The notes beneath the pieces are model-generated. The model saw only the letters and a list, made by a program, of their open reading frames with translations, was not told where the DNA came from and did no database searches. This document shows positions 1-9,367 of a DNA stretch of 64,000 nt, in pieces. The stretch comes from Candidatus Thiodiazotropha endoloripes. GTDB lineage: Bacteria; Pseudomonadota; Gammaproteobacteria; Chromatiales; Chromatiaceae. A program made the translations under genes and the position numbers. The stretch lies in assembly GCF_001708965.1 (NCBI RefSeq), contig NZ_LVJW01000003.1, positions 2,211,834 to 2,275,833 on the forward strand, written 5' to 3'. The number at the start of each line of letters is the position of its first letter. Positions within the stretch are counted from its first letter, which is position 1.

Positions 1-95
1 TCCTCCTGTTCAAGGGCAGAACAAATAGTCTGTTGCAGATTCAACAGGTACTCCTTCACCTGGGATTTGTTTGGTTCTTCACTCAAGGTCGTCAT
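1..95 (-). CDS. hemF: Oxygen-dependent coproporphyrinogen III oxidase, N-terminal fragment
   Basis: Only the first 31 codons are in the window; the gene runs off the left edge. Translating the minus strand from the ATG at 93-95 gives an N-terminus containing VKEYLLNLQQTIC, which resembles the opening helix of HemF (E. coli has a closely similar VKQFLLNLQDTIC). HemF is the cytoplasmic enzyme that oxidatively decarboxylates coproporphyrinogen III to protoporphyrinogen IX in haem synthesis. A weak purine-rich stretch (AAGAGA) precedes the ATG. The gene lies downstream of the TPR gene on the same strand. Identification rests on a short segment, so it is probable rather than certain. Confidence 0.72.
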   Translation of the reverse strand, partial: MTTLSEEPNKSQVKEYLLNLQQTICSALEQE

Positions 96-182
96 ATCTC
101 TTGTTGTTTTAGGTATTGATGGCACAGCCGATCCCAATAATCCGCTATTGGCAAGGTGCCGGGTTAATAACTTGTTCGCAGA

Positions 183-491
183 CTACTCCAGTCTTTTCAG
201 AAAGACACGCATCTCCTTGGCCGCCTGTATATCCCCTTTTGCCTCGGCAACCTCTATCCCCTTCTGATAACTCTCCACCGCCTCTTCGATACGCTCCATC
301 CCCGTCAATGCCTTACCCAGGTGTTTCCAGCTGGCTGAGTGCTGAGGATCGAGTGTCACCGCTTGAGTGAGATGCTCAACAGCCTGAGCATAGGCTTTTT
401 GTTTGAGAAACAGGGTGCCAAGGGTATAGCGCAACAGCGCATTGTCTGTTCCCTGCTCCAACATCTTTTCCAGATTGACCTGGTCCATCAT
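183..491 (-). CDS. Small tetratricopeptide-repeat protein
   Basis: This 102-residue protein is almost entirely TPR. One repeat covers about residues 18-51 (ALLRYTLGTLFLKQKAYAQA, then a conserved HLTQAV and LDP) and a second covers about 52-85 (SWKHLGKAL, then EEAVESYQKG). A final charged helix follows (KEMRVFLKRLE). There is no signal peptide, so it is probably a cytoplasmic protein-protein interaction module. Two adjacent ATG codons could start it (491 or 488). It lies upstream of hemF on the same strand with about 87 bp between, so co-transcription is possible. The partner is unknown. Confidence 0.75.
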   Translation of the reverse strand: MMDQVNLEKMLEQGTDNALLRYTLGTLFLKQKAYAQAVEHLTQAVTLDPQHSASWKHLGKALTGMERIEEAVESYQKGIEVAEAKGDIQAAKEMRVFLKRLE

Positions 492-815
492 ATGACCTCA
501 TTGTGATTGCGGGCAGAATCGGATCATGACCATTTAACCGAATCCTTAGGGTCTGTGAATAGCCTGATACTATCAGATGCGGGTCAGAATTCAGCCATAC
601 AACCAGAGACAAAACATGGATATCGTAGCCGTCAACTATTAAAAAATAGTGATTACGCGATTCTGTAAATTGTGTCTGTAACAGTCCCATCTGACTGAAA
701 ACCAAATGACGTTCGATAAGGGAGCATGATCTGAGACCTTTGGCCTGACCCGTTACCGACTTTACCCATTGGCTCCATTGAGATCTACCAGTCAGGTTCG
801 GCAGCTTCAGCCTGG
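492..815. other. Intergenic region, no gene recognised
   Basis: These 324 bp separate two minus-strand genes. A minus-strand open frame (376-705) crosses part of it but overlaps the TPR gene in another frame and has no family features. I see no tRNA, clear terminator or promoter that I would defend; the region presumably holds the promoter of the TPR/hemF unit. Confidence 0.4.
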
Positions 816-1412
816 TTACTTTTGCGCCACTAACATGGCCACATCCCGACTGCCGAGAGAGAGATCACCCAATCGCCCCTCCTCCCGGTAGAGACGCACT
901 TTCAAATCCCTGAACAGTTGCAGCAACTCCTGATCCGCCAGGCGAAAAGCCGGGTTCTGGGGTCCTTCCGAGGAGACGGCCAGCTGGGTAAAGGTCTGGT
1001 AGAAGAGTAATCCATCCGGTTTCAGAGCCTGGATCAAGGCGGGTATCAAAGCCCGCTCCAGAAAGTAACTGACCACGATCACATCAAACTGCTCTGTTGA
1101 GGGTGGATGGTTTTCCACATCACGCACCCGAGCATGAAGATTGTTCAGATTCTGTTGCCGGGCACTCTGCTCCAATCGCTGGATGGCAACCGCAGACAGA
1201 TCCCAGGCTTCAACCACAAATCCCCGGCTCGCCAGAAACAGTGCATTTCCACCCAGGCCACAGGCCAGATCCAACGTGCTGCCCTGTTTCGGCAGCAGGT
1301 GAGCATTGTTCAGCAGTACCTCAGCCGGACGGGCGATCTTCTCCTCATCGGCGTAGCGTTGATCCCACTTGATACGCAGCTGTTGTGATGGATCATTCGT
1401 TTGCCGGTTCAA
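816..1412 (-). CDS. SAM-dependent class I methyltransferase
   Basis: This 198-residue protein has the glycine-rich SAM-binding motif I (LDLACGLGGNALFLA, about residues 47-61), an acidic residue at the end of the next strand (VEAWDLS), and a motif with DVENHPPS followed by the strand FDVIVVSYFL. The layout matches small TehB/UbiE-like methyltransferases; the substrate cannot be told. Translation starts at a TTG that overlaps the metZ stop codon (TTGA, 1409-1412), which implies translational coupling to metZ. No signal peptide or membrane segment is visible. Confidence 0.8.
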   Translation of the reverse strand: MNRQTNDPSQQLRIKWDQRYADEEKIARPAEVLLNNAHLLPKQGSTLDLACGLGGNALFLASRGFVVEAWDLSAVAIQRLEQSARQQNLNNLHARVRDVENHPPSTEQFDVIVVSYFLERALIPALIQALKPDGLLFYQTFTQLAVSSEGPQNPAFRLADQELLQLFRDLKVRLYREEGRLGDLSLGSRDVAMLVAQK

Positions 1413-2599
1413 AGACTATCCAGTCCCCGGGAGAGATCCCGTTGAATATCCTCGATGTTCTCCAGGCCGACAGCAACCCGCACCAGTCCATTGCCGATAC
1501 CCACCTGGCTCCGCTCTTCCGGGCTCAGACGTCCATGTGTGGTGGTGGCAGGATGGGTGATGGTGGTCTTGGTATCCCCCAGGTTGGCGGTGATCGAGAG
1601 CAGCCGGGTGGCATCGATCAGGGTCCAGGCAGCAGTCTGCCCCCCTTTGACATCGAAAGCGACAATACCGCCAGGGGCACTCTGTTGCGCCCTCGCCAGA
1701 TCGTGTTGCGGATGACTGCTCAGACCCGGGTAATAGACTCGCTCGACCTTCGGGTGGCTCTCCAGCCACTCAGCCAGCTGTTGGGCATTTTTGCAATGGG
1801 CCTGCATCCGGATATCGAGGGTTTCCAGCCCTTTCAGAAACACCCAGGCATTGAAGGGACTGAGTGTAGGACCTGCCGTTCTCAAAACACCGAACACAGC
1901 TTCACCAACGATTTCGTGGCTGCCGACCACGGCGCCGCCGATACACCGCCCCTGGCCATCCAGGTATTTGGTCGCAGAGTGAATCACGACATCAGCTCCA
2001 AGACTCAGCGGACGCTGCAGTGCCGGGGTGCAGAAACAGTTGTCGACCACCAGCAGAGCGTCCTCGGCATGGGCGAGTGCACTCAGTTTCGGGATGTCGG
2101 CCACCTCGGTGAGCGGATTGGAGGGGGTTTCGAGAAACAGCAGTTTGGTCTGCGGGCGAATTGCGGATTGCCAGGCAGCCAGATCATCCAACGGCACGAA
2201 TGTCGTTTCGATACCGAATTTCTTCAGATATTTCTCAAACAGGATCGCGGTGGTGCCGAACAGACTGCGGGATGAGACGATATGGTCGCCGGACTCCAGC
2301 AAACCCATGCAGGTAGCCAGTACGGCGGACATACCGGAGGCCGTGGCCACACAGCAATCCCCGCCCTCAAGCGCAGCCAGTCGTTGCTCAAAATTCCTCA
2401 CCGTCGGATTGGTGAACCTGGAATAGATGTTACCCGGTTCATCACCACTGAAGCGGGCCGCGGCTTCAGCAGCGCTGCTGAAGACAAAACTGGATGTGGG
2501 GAAAATCGGTTCACCATGCTCCCCTTCGGGCGTGCGATGATGTCCGCTGCGAATGGCTAGGGTCGAAAACCCCAGGCCTGATTCATGCTGCTCCTCCAT
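1409..2599 (-). CDS. metZ: O-succinylhomoserine sulfhydrylase
   Basis: MetZ is a PLP enzyme of the Cys/Met-metabolism family that makes homocysteine from O-succinylhomoserine and sulfide. The 396-residue length is normal. The N-terminal GFSTLAIRSGHHRT, the YSRFTNPT motif, SGMSA and the PLP lysine in SATKYLDGQGR (K211) are visible. The EHGEPIFPTSSF opening is typical of MetZ rather than cystathionine synthase or lyase. In many gammaproteobacteria metZ follows purF; here purF is absent nearby and a methyltransferase is coupled downstream. A small chance remains that it has cystathionine gamma-synthase-like specificity. Confidence 0.9.
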   Translation of the reverse strand: MEEQHESGLGFSTLAIRSGHHRTPEGEHGEPIFPTSSFVFSSAAEAAARFSGDEPGNIYSRFTNPTVRNFEQRLAALEGGDCCVATASGMSAVLATCMGLLESGDHIVSSRSLFGTTAILFEKYLKKFGIETTFVPLDDLAAWQSAIRPQTKLLFLETPSNPLTEVADIPKLSALAHAEDALLVVDNCFCTPALQRPLSLGADVVIHSATKYLDGQGRCIGGAVVGSHEIVGEAVFGVLRTAGPTLSPFNAWVFLKGLETLDIRMQAHCKNAQQLAEWLESHPKVERVYYPGLSSHPQHDLARAQQSAPGGIVAFDVKGGQTAAWTLIDATRLLSITANLGDTKTTITHPATTTHGRLSPEERSQVGIGNGLVRVAVGLENIEDIQRDLSRGLDSL

Positions 2600-2680
2600 C
2601 TTTAATCCTCATCTTTGTTTGCCCGGCTATCGAACAACCATTTGCCAGGATGCTCTGTTCCAAGCATTTTATATAGATTC

Positions 2681-4306
2681 TCACTTTGCAGAGACACTTT
2701 TGCTGCTGCTCATATCCCCGGTCTCACTGTTCAATTGCTGTGCAAAGTAGTCTTCCAGGAACTGATCAAAGCTCAGTGTATCAGAGGCCTCGATCTCCCG
2801 CTGTCTTCGCCATGAATCCACTGCCTCCTGGCTCAGCAGCTTCTGATCCTCTGACGAGCCCTGCTGCTGCATGAAATCGTGCCGATGCTGTTTCGACATA
2901 CGTTGTGCAAAATGGAAGAAACCCTCGCCCTTCTCTCTCATCTCCCGCAACATGCGGGCGGATGGGGTCATTTCAGGGTCCTGCAATCGACTCTTCTGCA
3001 ATTGCAGGCTCTTGGTGTAGGGTTGCCCGGGCAGTCCGCTCTCCAGGATCTCACAAATCGGCAGTAGGGCCTCACAGATCTCAAGCCCCCACTCCCGCAG
3101 ACTGACCATCGACTCCTTTCTCTGCAACTCGAGTCCAGGTTTTCTTCCTTGATGGGCGGCAGCCAGCTCATTCCAGTCGATGCTCTTCTGTTCGGCAACA
3201 TTGATCGAGGGACTCTCATGCAGCAGACAAAACAGCATCAGCGCTTCGATAAAGTAGACCTGCTCATCGGCGATTCCCAATGGATGGAAAGCGTTCACAT
3301 CCAGTGATCGCAACTCCACATAGCGTACGCCCCGTCTTTGCAACGCATGGATCGGTTTCTCCATCATCTCCGGAATCTGCTTGGGTCTGACGGTGCTGTA
3401 GTACTCGTTCTCTATCTGCAGAATGTTGGCGTTGAGCTGTTCATAACGCCCATCGATTTTCACCCCCATTGCCTGATAGATTGGGCAGGGTGTCTCAATG
3501 GCACGGGACAGGGTCTCAACATAGGCATCGAGACAGTCGTAGCAGGCTTTGATACCGGTCCCCTGCTCCTTACTGTTCTGATAACCGATATCCCCCATTC
3601 TCAATGAGGTGGCATAGGGTGAGAAGTAGGTAAATTCGTCAAACGACTCCAGCGATGTGGGACGACCTCCCAGAAATGATTTACAGACTGCCGGAGAGGC
3701 GCCGAACAGATAGGGAACCAACCAACCCAGCCGCTGTAAATTTCTCAGCATGCCGAAATAGTTGTCTGAAATGAATCCCTGGGTATCCGATTTGTCCCCC
3801 TCGAGCTGCTGGTAGACCCACCAGAAATCCTGGGGCAGCGAATAGTTGAAATGCACCCCGGCAATCACCTGCATGACCCGGCCATAACGATGCCCCAGGC
3901 CCCGTCTGTAGACCGTCTTCATCATGCCGGCATTTGAGTTCCCATAGTTGGCAATCGGGATACGTTCATCATCCTCGACCACACAGGGCATGCTGGTGGA
4001 CCAGAGAATCTCATCATCCAGATGCTCATACACAAAGCGATGGGCTTCAAACAGAAACTTCAGCGGTTCATTACGATCCGTGGAAGGCGGGGTGATAATC
4101 TCAGTCAACGCCTCGGAGTAGTCGGTGGTGATATAACGATTGGTTAGGGGGGAACCCAGAGCTTCCGGATGGGCCAGGCTCGATATACAACCTTGCGGAG
4201 AGACTCTCAAGGCCTCTTTTTCCAGACCGATCATGCCCCCGCGCAACAGATCAAGCTGACCGGCCTGGTGTAAGCGTTTCAATCGATTGTCGAGTGTTGT
4301 ATACAA
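2681..4306 (-). CDS. gshA: Glutamate-cysteine ligase, gammaproteobacterial type
   Basis: GshA joins glutamate and cysteine with ATP, the first step of glutathione synthesis, in the cytoplasm. The 541-residue protein carries family landmarks: GMIGLEKEALRV near residue 25, DYSEALTEIITPP near 63-75, RRGLGHRYGRVMQVIAGVHF near 135-153, and VRYVELRSLDVNAF near 330. The length is close to the E. coli enzyme (518), with a somewhat extended, charged C-terminus. It stands alone: metZ is 81 bp downstream, and upstream is a 270-bp palindromic repeat that separates it from prc. Confidence 0.95.
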   Translation of the reverse strand: MYTTLDNRLKRLHQAGQLDLLRGGMIGLEKEALRVSPQGCISSLAHPEALGSPLTNRYITTDYSEALTEIITPPSTDRNEPLKFLFEAHRFVYEHLDDEILWSTSMPCVVEDDERIPIANYGNSNAGMMKTVYRRGLGHRYGRVMQVIAGVHFNYSLPQDFWWVYQQLEGDKSDTQGFISDNYFGMLRNLQRLGWLVPYLFGASPAVCKSFLGGRPTSLESFDEFTYFSPYATSLRMGDIGYQNSKEQGTGIKACYDCLDAYVETLSRAIETPCPIYQAMGVKIDGRYEQLNANILQIENEYYSTVRPKQIPEMMEKPIHALQRRGVRYVELRSLDVNAFHPLGIADEQVYFIEALMLFCLLHESPSINVAEQKSIDWNELAAAHQGRKPGLELQRKESMVSLREWGLEICEALLPICEILESGLPGQPYTKSLQLQKSRLQDPEMTPSARMLREMREKGEGFFHFAQRMSKQHRHDFMQQQGSSEDQKLLSQEAVDSWRRQREIEASDTLSFDQFLEDYFAQQLNSETGDMSSSKSVSAK

Positions 4307-4340
4307 ACCGGATCAATCCCTACTGGGGTGTGGATAGTAT

Positions 4341-4609
4341 TAGGGCCTGTTAACACGAATCCAATACGCCCTGCTGGGTCTGTTTTTGTGCCCAGCAAGG
4401 CAGAATGAGCGTCGTGTAGTTATTCTACATAAGCGAATGATAACGCCGCTGGGCGCAAAAACAGGCCCAGCCCTTCGGGGTGCGCCTGAAAAAGCGCCAC
4501 TCGGCGTTGCTCGTCGTTCATTTGGAATAACCAAACTACACTCCTCGCGCCTTGATTGGCGCTTTTTCAGGCACAACAGGGCGTATTGGATTCGTGTTAA
4601 CAGGCCCTA
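4341..4609. repeat. Palindromic interspersed repeat, full copy (MITE-like)
   Basis: The element is bounded by perfect 33-bp inverted repeats: 4341-4373 is the exact reverse complement of 4577-4609, beginning TAGGGCCTGTTAACACGAAT. Inside are two further inverted pairs, about 4374-4395 against 4449-4470 (two mismatches) and 4484-4499 against 4557-4572 (perfect). The whole could fold as one long cruciform or as nested hairpins. It has no credible gene. Related shorter or degraded copies occur at 6921, 20387, 21072 and 57489. It fills most of the 477-bp gap between gshA and prc. It resembles a non-autonomous mobile element, though no target duplication was identified. Confidence 0.85.
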
Positions 4610-4783
4610 GGCAACTGGCGTAAAAGCCGGGGATTATACCCTGCCATCAGGCGCTATAGTAGCGCTGCAGCGAAAGGCTGGATCCAAGGCTTGGAACGAG
4701 AATATCAGTTCAGATAGAGACCAATCCCCGGGTCAGTCAAGCGGGCATCAGGAGGGGATCGGTCTATTGACTGAGTCTACGGT

Positions 4784-6868
4784 TTAGCGCATCACCGCCA
4801 TCGGTTGTGCGACTTTAATCGAGTCCATCAGAATTCGTGCCGCTTCATTCAGTTCGATGCGACTGGTCGCCTCGTTTTCCTTCTCGTCAGGCTCATCATC
4901 AAGATCTGTTTCATCCGTGGATTTGACCACCTTCAGTCCCTGGGATGCGCGGAAGCGATTTTTGTGCAGTAGCCGTTCATGCTCCCGCTCCTGCCACTCT
5001 GTCCGCCGCTGTTTCTCCAACAGGCTGACTTCTGAGCGCTTATCCAGCTCCAGGAAGCGTTTCTCCTGATCGACCAGCATCTCAAATCCTGCATCGGTTT
5101 TGATGCGTGACAGATGGCTGTCCATCAGCTCTGGTACGGTGAACTGTCCCTTGGTGATAAAATTGGCCGGTCTTATTTGTGCCCACGGCAGTGCATTTTC
5201 CAGGGAACGCTCGCCATACTCCTCCGAGTATCTGGCGGTCGGAAACTGGATATCCGGTACCACACCACGATGCTGGGTACTGCCACCGTTGATACGGAAA
5301 AACTGCGCCATGGTCAAACGCAGACGACCCAGATCCTTTTTGCGTCCCGGAACGAAGCGCCCCAGATCGACCAGGGTTTGTACCGTACCCTTGCCGAACG
5401 TGGGCTCACCAATCACGATCCCCCTTTTGTAATCCTGGATCGCACCGGCAAATATTTCTGACGCGGAAGCACTGTTACGATCAACCAGCACGGCCAGAGG
5501 CCCCTCATAGGCGATCGACTGGTCAGGATCCTGCTCAACCTCGATCTTGCCAAAGGCATCCTTGATCTGTACTACCGGACCGGAGTCGATGAACAGGCCG
5601 GTCAGCTCGGTGGCTTCCGAGAGGGAACCGCCGCCATTCTCCCGCAGGTCGATGACGATTCCGTCAACATGCTGCTTTTTCAGATCAACCAGCAGATCAC
5701 GCACATCCCGGGTGGTACTCCTGAAATCTTCATCACCACGAGCCTCAGCTGCGAAATCCCTGTAAAAGGTAGGGACTTCAACGACACCGATGCGATATTT
5801 GCCCATACCATCCAGTTTCTCGATGATATGGCTCTTTGCCGCCTGCTCTTCCAGTTTGATCTTGTTGCGTACCAGGGTAATGGTTTTACGGTTCGATCCC
5901 TCTCCTTTCGCCAAGACCTCCAGCTGTACCACTGAACCTTTCGGACCACGAATCTGTTCAACCACATCCTGCAGCCGCCAACCGACAATATCGATCATCT
6001 CCCCTTCCAGGCCCTGGCCCACACCGACAATCTTGTCACCGGCATGCAGCAGATCACTCTGTTCCGCCGGACCACCGATGATGGTTTTCTGTACTACGGT
6101 GTAACCGTCCTCATCTTTCAGAACCGCGCCAATGCCCTCCAGAGAGAGCCTCATACTGATATCAAAATTCTCAGATGTACTGGGAGACATGTAGCTGGTG
6201 TGGGGCTCCAGGCTCAATGTATAGGCATTGATGAAGGTCTGAAACACATCATTGCTGTCAAACTGTTCGACCCTGGAGAGCAGTCTCTCGTAGCGCTCCT
6301 TCAGGGTCTTTTTGATCTCAGCATCTTCCTTATCCATCAGACGCTGATTCAAAAAGTCATTTTTCACCCGCTTGCGCCAGATGTCGTTCAGCGCAGTTCG
6401 TGTCTGCGCCCAGGGTTGATCCTCTCGATCGTAGATATAGACCTCATCGATGGTGAAGTCGAACTCCCCATCCACCAGTTTCAAGGCATGGCTGACCGCC
6501 TCGCTGACACGCTGCCGATAGAGACGATAGATTTCGAATGCCGGTTCAATCCGAGCATTTTTCAGATAGTCATCCAGCTTGTCCCGATAACCTGAAAAAT
6601 GAACCACATCACCGGCCAGGAAGAATGAGCGGTTTGGATCCAGGGTATCGTAGTAGCGCTGCAGGATCATTTCTGACATCGAGTCATCCAAAGCGACCTC
6701 TTTATAGTGGTATTTGGCGATAACCTTGACGATGACGCTGGCAGTCTGCTGTTGTTCTGCGGTCGGCCGCAATTCCTGTATCGGAACAGTCTGTCGATTG
6801 GCCCAAACTGGTGCTGATACTAGGATAAGAATCAACCACCAAAACCCTTTCACTTTAAGATATTTCAT
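4784..6868 (-). CDS. prc: Tail-specific periplasmic protease Prc/Tsp (S41 family)
   Basis: Prc degrades proteins with exposed non-polar C-termini and trims cell-wall hydrolases and lipoproteins in the periplasm. The 694-residue protein starts with a signal peptide (hydrophobic WWLILILVSAPVWA), then the Prc N-terminal domain (YYDTLDPNRSFFL), a PDZ domain (about 245-340, ending before a strand with ITLVRNKIKLEEQAA) and the S41 catalytic domain. The Ser-Lys dyad is placed at S468 (in NSASASEIFAG) and K493 (in GEPTFGKGTVQ); the 25-residue spacing matches E. coli Prc. The C-terminal helical domain (about 590-690) is also as in Prc. It is flanked on both sides by copies of the palindromic repeat. 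Confidence 0.93.
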   Translation of the reverse strand: MKYLKVKGFWWLILILVSAPVWANRQTVPIQELRPTAEQQQTASVIVKVIAKYHYKEVALDDSMSEMILQRYYDTLDPNRSFFLAGDVVHFSGYRDKLDDYLKNARIEPAFEIYRLYRQRVSEAVSHALKLVDGEFDFTIDEVYIYDREDQPWAQTRTALNDIWRKRVKNDFLNQRLMDKEDAEIKKTLKERYERLLSRVEQFDSNDVFQTFINAYTLSLEPHTSYMSPSTSENFDISMRLSLEGIGAVLKDEDGYTVVQKTIIGGPAEQSDLLHAGDKIVGVGQGLEGEMIDIVGWRLQDVVEQIRGPKGSVVQLEVLAKGEGSNRKTITLVRNKIKLEEQAAKSHIIEKLDGMGKYRIGVVEVPTFYRDFAAEARGDEDFRSTTRDVRDLLVDLKKQHVDGIVIDLRENGGGSLSEATELTGLFIDSGPVVQIKDAFGKIEVEQDPDQSIAYEGPLAVLVDRNSASASEIFAGAIQDYKRGIVIGEPTFGKGTVQTLVDLGRFVPGRKKDLGRLRLTMAQFFRINGGSTQHRGVVPDIQFPTARYSEEYGERSLENALPWAQIRPANFITKGQFTVPELMDSHLSRIKTDAGFEMLVDQEKRFLELDKRSEVSLLEKQRRTEWQEREHERLLHKNRFRASQGLKVVKSTDETDLDDEPDEKENEATSRIELNEAARILMDSIKVAQPMAVMR

Positions 6869-6920
6869 TCATCCTACCTGGTCATTGCGGGAAACTGGGA
6901 AAGCTCCCTGAGAGCCCCCC

Positions 6921-7006
6921 TAGGGACTGTTAACACGAATCCAATCGGCCCTGATTGGCGTTTTTTCAGGTTTAACAGGCCCTGGAATTAGAACTGACAG
7001 GCCCTG
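6921..7006. repeat. Short degraded copy of the TAGGGCCTGTTA repeat
   Basis: From 6921 the sequence TAGGGACTGTTAACACGAAT matches the left end of the 4341 element with one change. It is followed by CCCTGATTGGCGTTTTTTCA, which matches the inner right part, and by the right end AACAGGCCCTGG (about 6973-6985). A further right-end fragment GACAGGCCCTGG follows to 7006. This is an internally deleted copy upstream of prc. Confidence 0.7.
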
Positions 7007-7102
7007 GCTACAATTTGAATATGCTTTGGACTGAATTTCCAGTCACCGGGTTCCGCACACTCTGGAAAAGCGAACCGGTCCCCTTGAATCTACCACCTTT
7101 AT

Positions 7103-7963
7103 TCACAATTTCTCGTGCAGCCCATTGATTAATTTGAGATATCCCTGCGTTTCAGGATTTATAATCCCATGCCGCACCAGAAAGTCAATCACCACCAGAT
7201 TGCAGTTAGGCTTGAAATCGTCACTGTTGGCGACCCGCTCAGCTACTTCTTCGATCGGTAACAGCATGAATTCCGCCACTTCACCATCTGAATTATAGGG
7301 GACAAAATCTGAGGGAAGTTCAAGATCATAACAATAGAGAGTATCGGGCTTTAGACCGACCGGCGTTTCCGTGCAGTAGGTGATCGCACCGATCGGTACC
7401 GCCTGTGCCACAATATGGGATGGCACACTCGCCTCTTCCTGACACTCTTTGTGCAGATTATCCGCCAGTGAGATGTCATGGGGCAGACCTCCGGCCACCA
7501 TATTATCCAGGTGATCAGGAAAAACCCGTCTGTCGGCTGAGCGCCTGGCAATCCAGAGCAACAGCTCAGATCCGTTACGTACATAGCCATTCAAATGCTG
7601 CCCATAGGCACGCAATCCGAAATAGGCAGCGGCCGCGCGGTCGATGGTTGCCAGAGCAGAATCCCTGTCGGCATGGGTGACCGGATATCGTTCACCATGC
7701 CGATGGGTCATCACAGAGGATTCCACCATTCCATTCACTACCTCATCGAGAACCTCAGTCCTCTGCTCGAAGCTATTGATTTGTGGATTTAAACTGACCT
7801 CTCTCTCATTCACTGTAAAAAGGTCGGACCGGCTGCTCAAAAAGGACCATACCGGCTCTTTTAGATAGCCCACAAGATGAGAATCGAAGTAAAGGGCTTT
7901 GAAGTTATCCCGATTCCATTCATTCAACCTATCTATATGTCGTTGATATCCTTGTAATTTCAT
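7103..7963 (-). CDS. Nudix hydrolase with DUF4743 N-terminal domain
   Basis: The 286-residue protein has an N-terminal helical domain (residues about 1-120) of the type found in Tnr3-like Nudix proteins (DUF4743), and a C-terminal Nudix fold. The Nudix box lies in GGLPHDISLADNLHKECQEE: the KECQEE half fits REUxEE, but the first conserved Glu is Ser, as in divergent members. The family hydrolyses nucleoside diphosphates linked to other moieties; fungal Tnr3 relatives act on oxidised thiamine diphosphates. The exact substrate is unknown. It is monocistronic by spacing. Confidence 0.82.
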   Translation of the reverse strand: MKLQGYQRHIDRLNEWNRDNFKALYFDSHLVGYLKEPVWSFLSSRSDLFTVNEREVSLNPQINSFEQRTEVLDEVVNGMVESSVMTHRHGERYPVTHADRDSALATIDRAAAAYFGLRAYGQHLNGYVRNGSELLLWIARRSADRRVFPDHLDNMVAGGLPHDISLADNLHKECQEEASVPSHIVAQAVPIGAITYCTETPVGLKPDTLYCYDLELPSDFVPYNSDGEVAEFMLLPIEEVAERVANSDDFKPNCNLVVIDFLVRHGIINPETQGYLKLINGLHEKL

Positions 7964-8197
7964 CTTTTATTGCAGTTCCGCGTTCGGATTGACCCTGATT
8001 ATATGGCATGGTGACGGCCTAAGCTCACTTTGATGGGGGTAAAGCACTCTTTTTTCAAGATGTCATTCAAATTGGGGAAATCCAATGGAGCTGTGCAAAA
8101 GCATCAGAAAAGCCTGCAATCTGCAAATTGTGAGAGTTTAGTTACCCGGTCAATAACTGGTAAAGTTGACTCCCCCTAGCACGGAACAGATAAAACG

Positions 8198-8695
8198 ATG
8201 AGTAACAGTCAGAGATCCGATGATGAGCTCAGCAGTGCTGATACGGAACCTCAGCTTGCGGTACAACGGTTCTGCAACGGCTGCAACTGTGCTCAGGCGG
8301 TGATCACCAGTTTTGCCGATCGCTATGGCGTTGATACGGAGTTGGCGATGCGAATCAGCTCCGGTCTTGGCGGTGGCGTAGGCCGAATGGGGGATATTTG
8401 TGGTACCCTCTCCGGCGCTGCGCTGGTTCTGGGTCTGCAAATGGGGCCGAAAACCTCAGATGACGTCAGTGCCAAAGAGGCAACCTATAACGCAACCCGG
8501 CTGCTGCAGGAACGATTCATGGCACGCCATGGCAGTAATCGCTGCAAGGAACTGCTGCAAAAGGATTTGAGTATCCCCGCAGAATATCAAGAGGCTAAAT
8601 CTCTCGGATTATTCAAAACCCAATGTCCGGACTATGTCGAGACAGTGGTCACGCTGCTCAACAGAATACTAGAAGAAAGTGAACATACAGAATGA
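8198..8695 (+). CDS. C_GCAxxG_C_C family redox protein
   Basis: This 165-residue protein shows the pattern that names its family: a Cys-rich start (FCNGCNCAQAV, about residues 28-38), a glycine-rich segment (GLGGGVGRMGDICGTLSGA) and later single cysteines (RCKELL, TQCPDY). The invariant cysteines suggest metal or cluster binding or a redox role; no member function is firmly known to me. It lacks a signal peptide. Its stop codon overlaps the start of the dUTPase gene (ATGA at 8692-8695), so the two are translationally coupled. Confidence 0.8.
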   Translation: MSNSQRSDDELSSADTEPQLAVQRFCNGCNCAQAVITSFADRYGVDTELAMRISSGLGGGVGRMGDICGTLSGAALVLGLQMGPKTSDDVSAKEATYNATRLLQERFMARHGSNRCKELLQKDLSIPAEYQEAKSLGLFKTQCPDYVETVVTLLNRILEESEHTE

Positions 8696-9321
8696 AAGAT
8701 AAGATCCTCAACATGCTTGAGCTGCAGGATGCGATGAACTGCAAAGTCAATGATGACTGGCGTGATGCCGGCTACCCCTGGTATCGGGCCATCTGGACCG
8801 AGTGTGCAGAGATGCTCGATCACTATGGCTGGAAATGGTGGAAGCATCAGAAACCCGACATGGAACAGGTTCATCTGGAGATCATTGACATCTGGCACTT
8901 CGCTTTGAGCGATTTGATCCTGCACAATGCCACCCTGGAAGGCGCCGCAGAACAAGCGCTCGAGGGTCTGAATCAGGCAACCGATGGGGTCGACCTTCGG
9001 AGTTCCATTGAACAGCTGGCGATGTACAGCATCAAGACGGAGTCAGCCGACATTGGCCACTTTGCCACCATGATGCAGGCGGCCGAACTCAGCTTCGATG
9101 ATCTCTACAAGACCTATATTGGCAAGAACGTACTCAACTTCTTCCGTCAGGATCACGGCTACAAAGAGGGCAGCTATATCAAGGTCTGGGATGGTCGGGA
9201 GGACAATGAGTACCTGTCGGAGATCCTTAGCAAGCTCGATCCGGACAGCGCCGATTTCAGTGACCAGGTATATCAGCAGTTGCAGCAAAACTACCCGGCT
9301 GAATCGACTTACCAGAACTAA
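8692..9321 (+). CDS. Dimeric all-alpha dUTPase family protein
   Basis: The 209-residue protein matches the dimeric dUTPase type found in kinetoplastids and some bacteria: LELQDAMNCKVNDDW at the start, then YRAIWTECAEMLDHYGWKWW and the metal-binding EIIDIWHF. The family hydrolyses dUTP (and often dUDP) to dUMP. Conserved acidic residues in helices 2 and 3 (ECAEML, EIIDIW) are the likely magnesium ligands. It follows the C_GCAxxG protein with a 4-bp overlap. Whether the organism also has the trimeric Dut cannot be told from this window. Confidence 0.85.
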   Translation: MKDKILNMLELQDAMNCKVNDDWRDAGYPWYRAIWTECAEMLDHYGWKWWKHQKPDMEQVHLEIIDIWHFALSDLILHNATLEGAAEQALEGLNQATDGVDLRSSIEQLAMYSIKTESADIGHFATMMQAAELSFDDLYKTYIGKNVLNFFRQDHGYKEGSYIKVWDGREDNEYLSEILSKLDPDSADFSDQVYQQLQQNYPAESTYQN

Positions 9322-9367
9322 CGAGCAGTTCATACAAACTCGATCGCTGATCTCAGCCATTCAGCAA

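Noticed and set aside
376-705. 109-codon minus-strand frame
   Set aside because: Overlaps the TPR gene in another frame and has no plausible start or family features.
1385-2275. 296-codon plus-strand frame opposite metZ
   Set aside because: Antisense shadow of metZ with no recognisable domain.
4340-4610. Two open frames on opposite strands (78 and 74 codons) ending in the same residues
   Set aside because: They are mirror images produced by the perfect inverted repeat; no ribosome site or family features.
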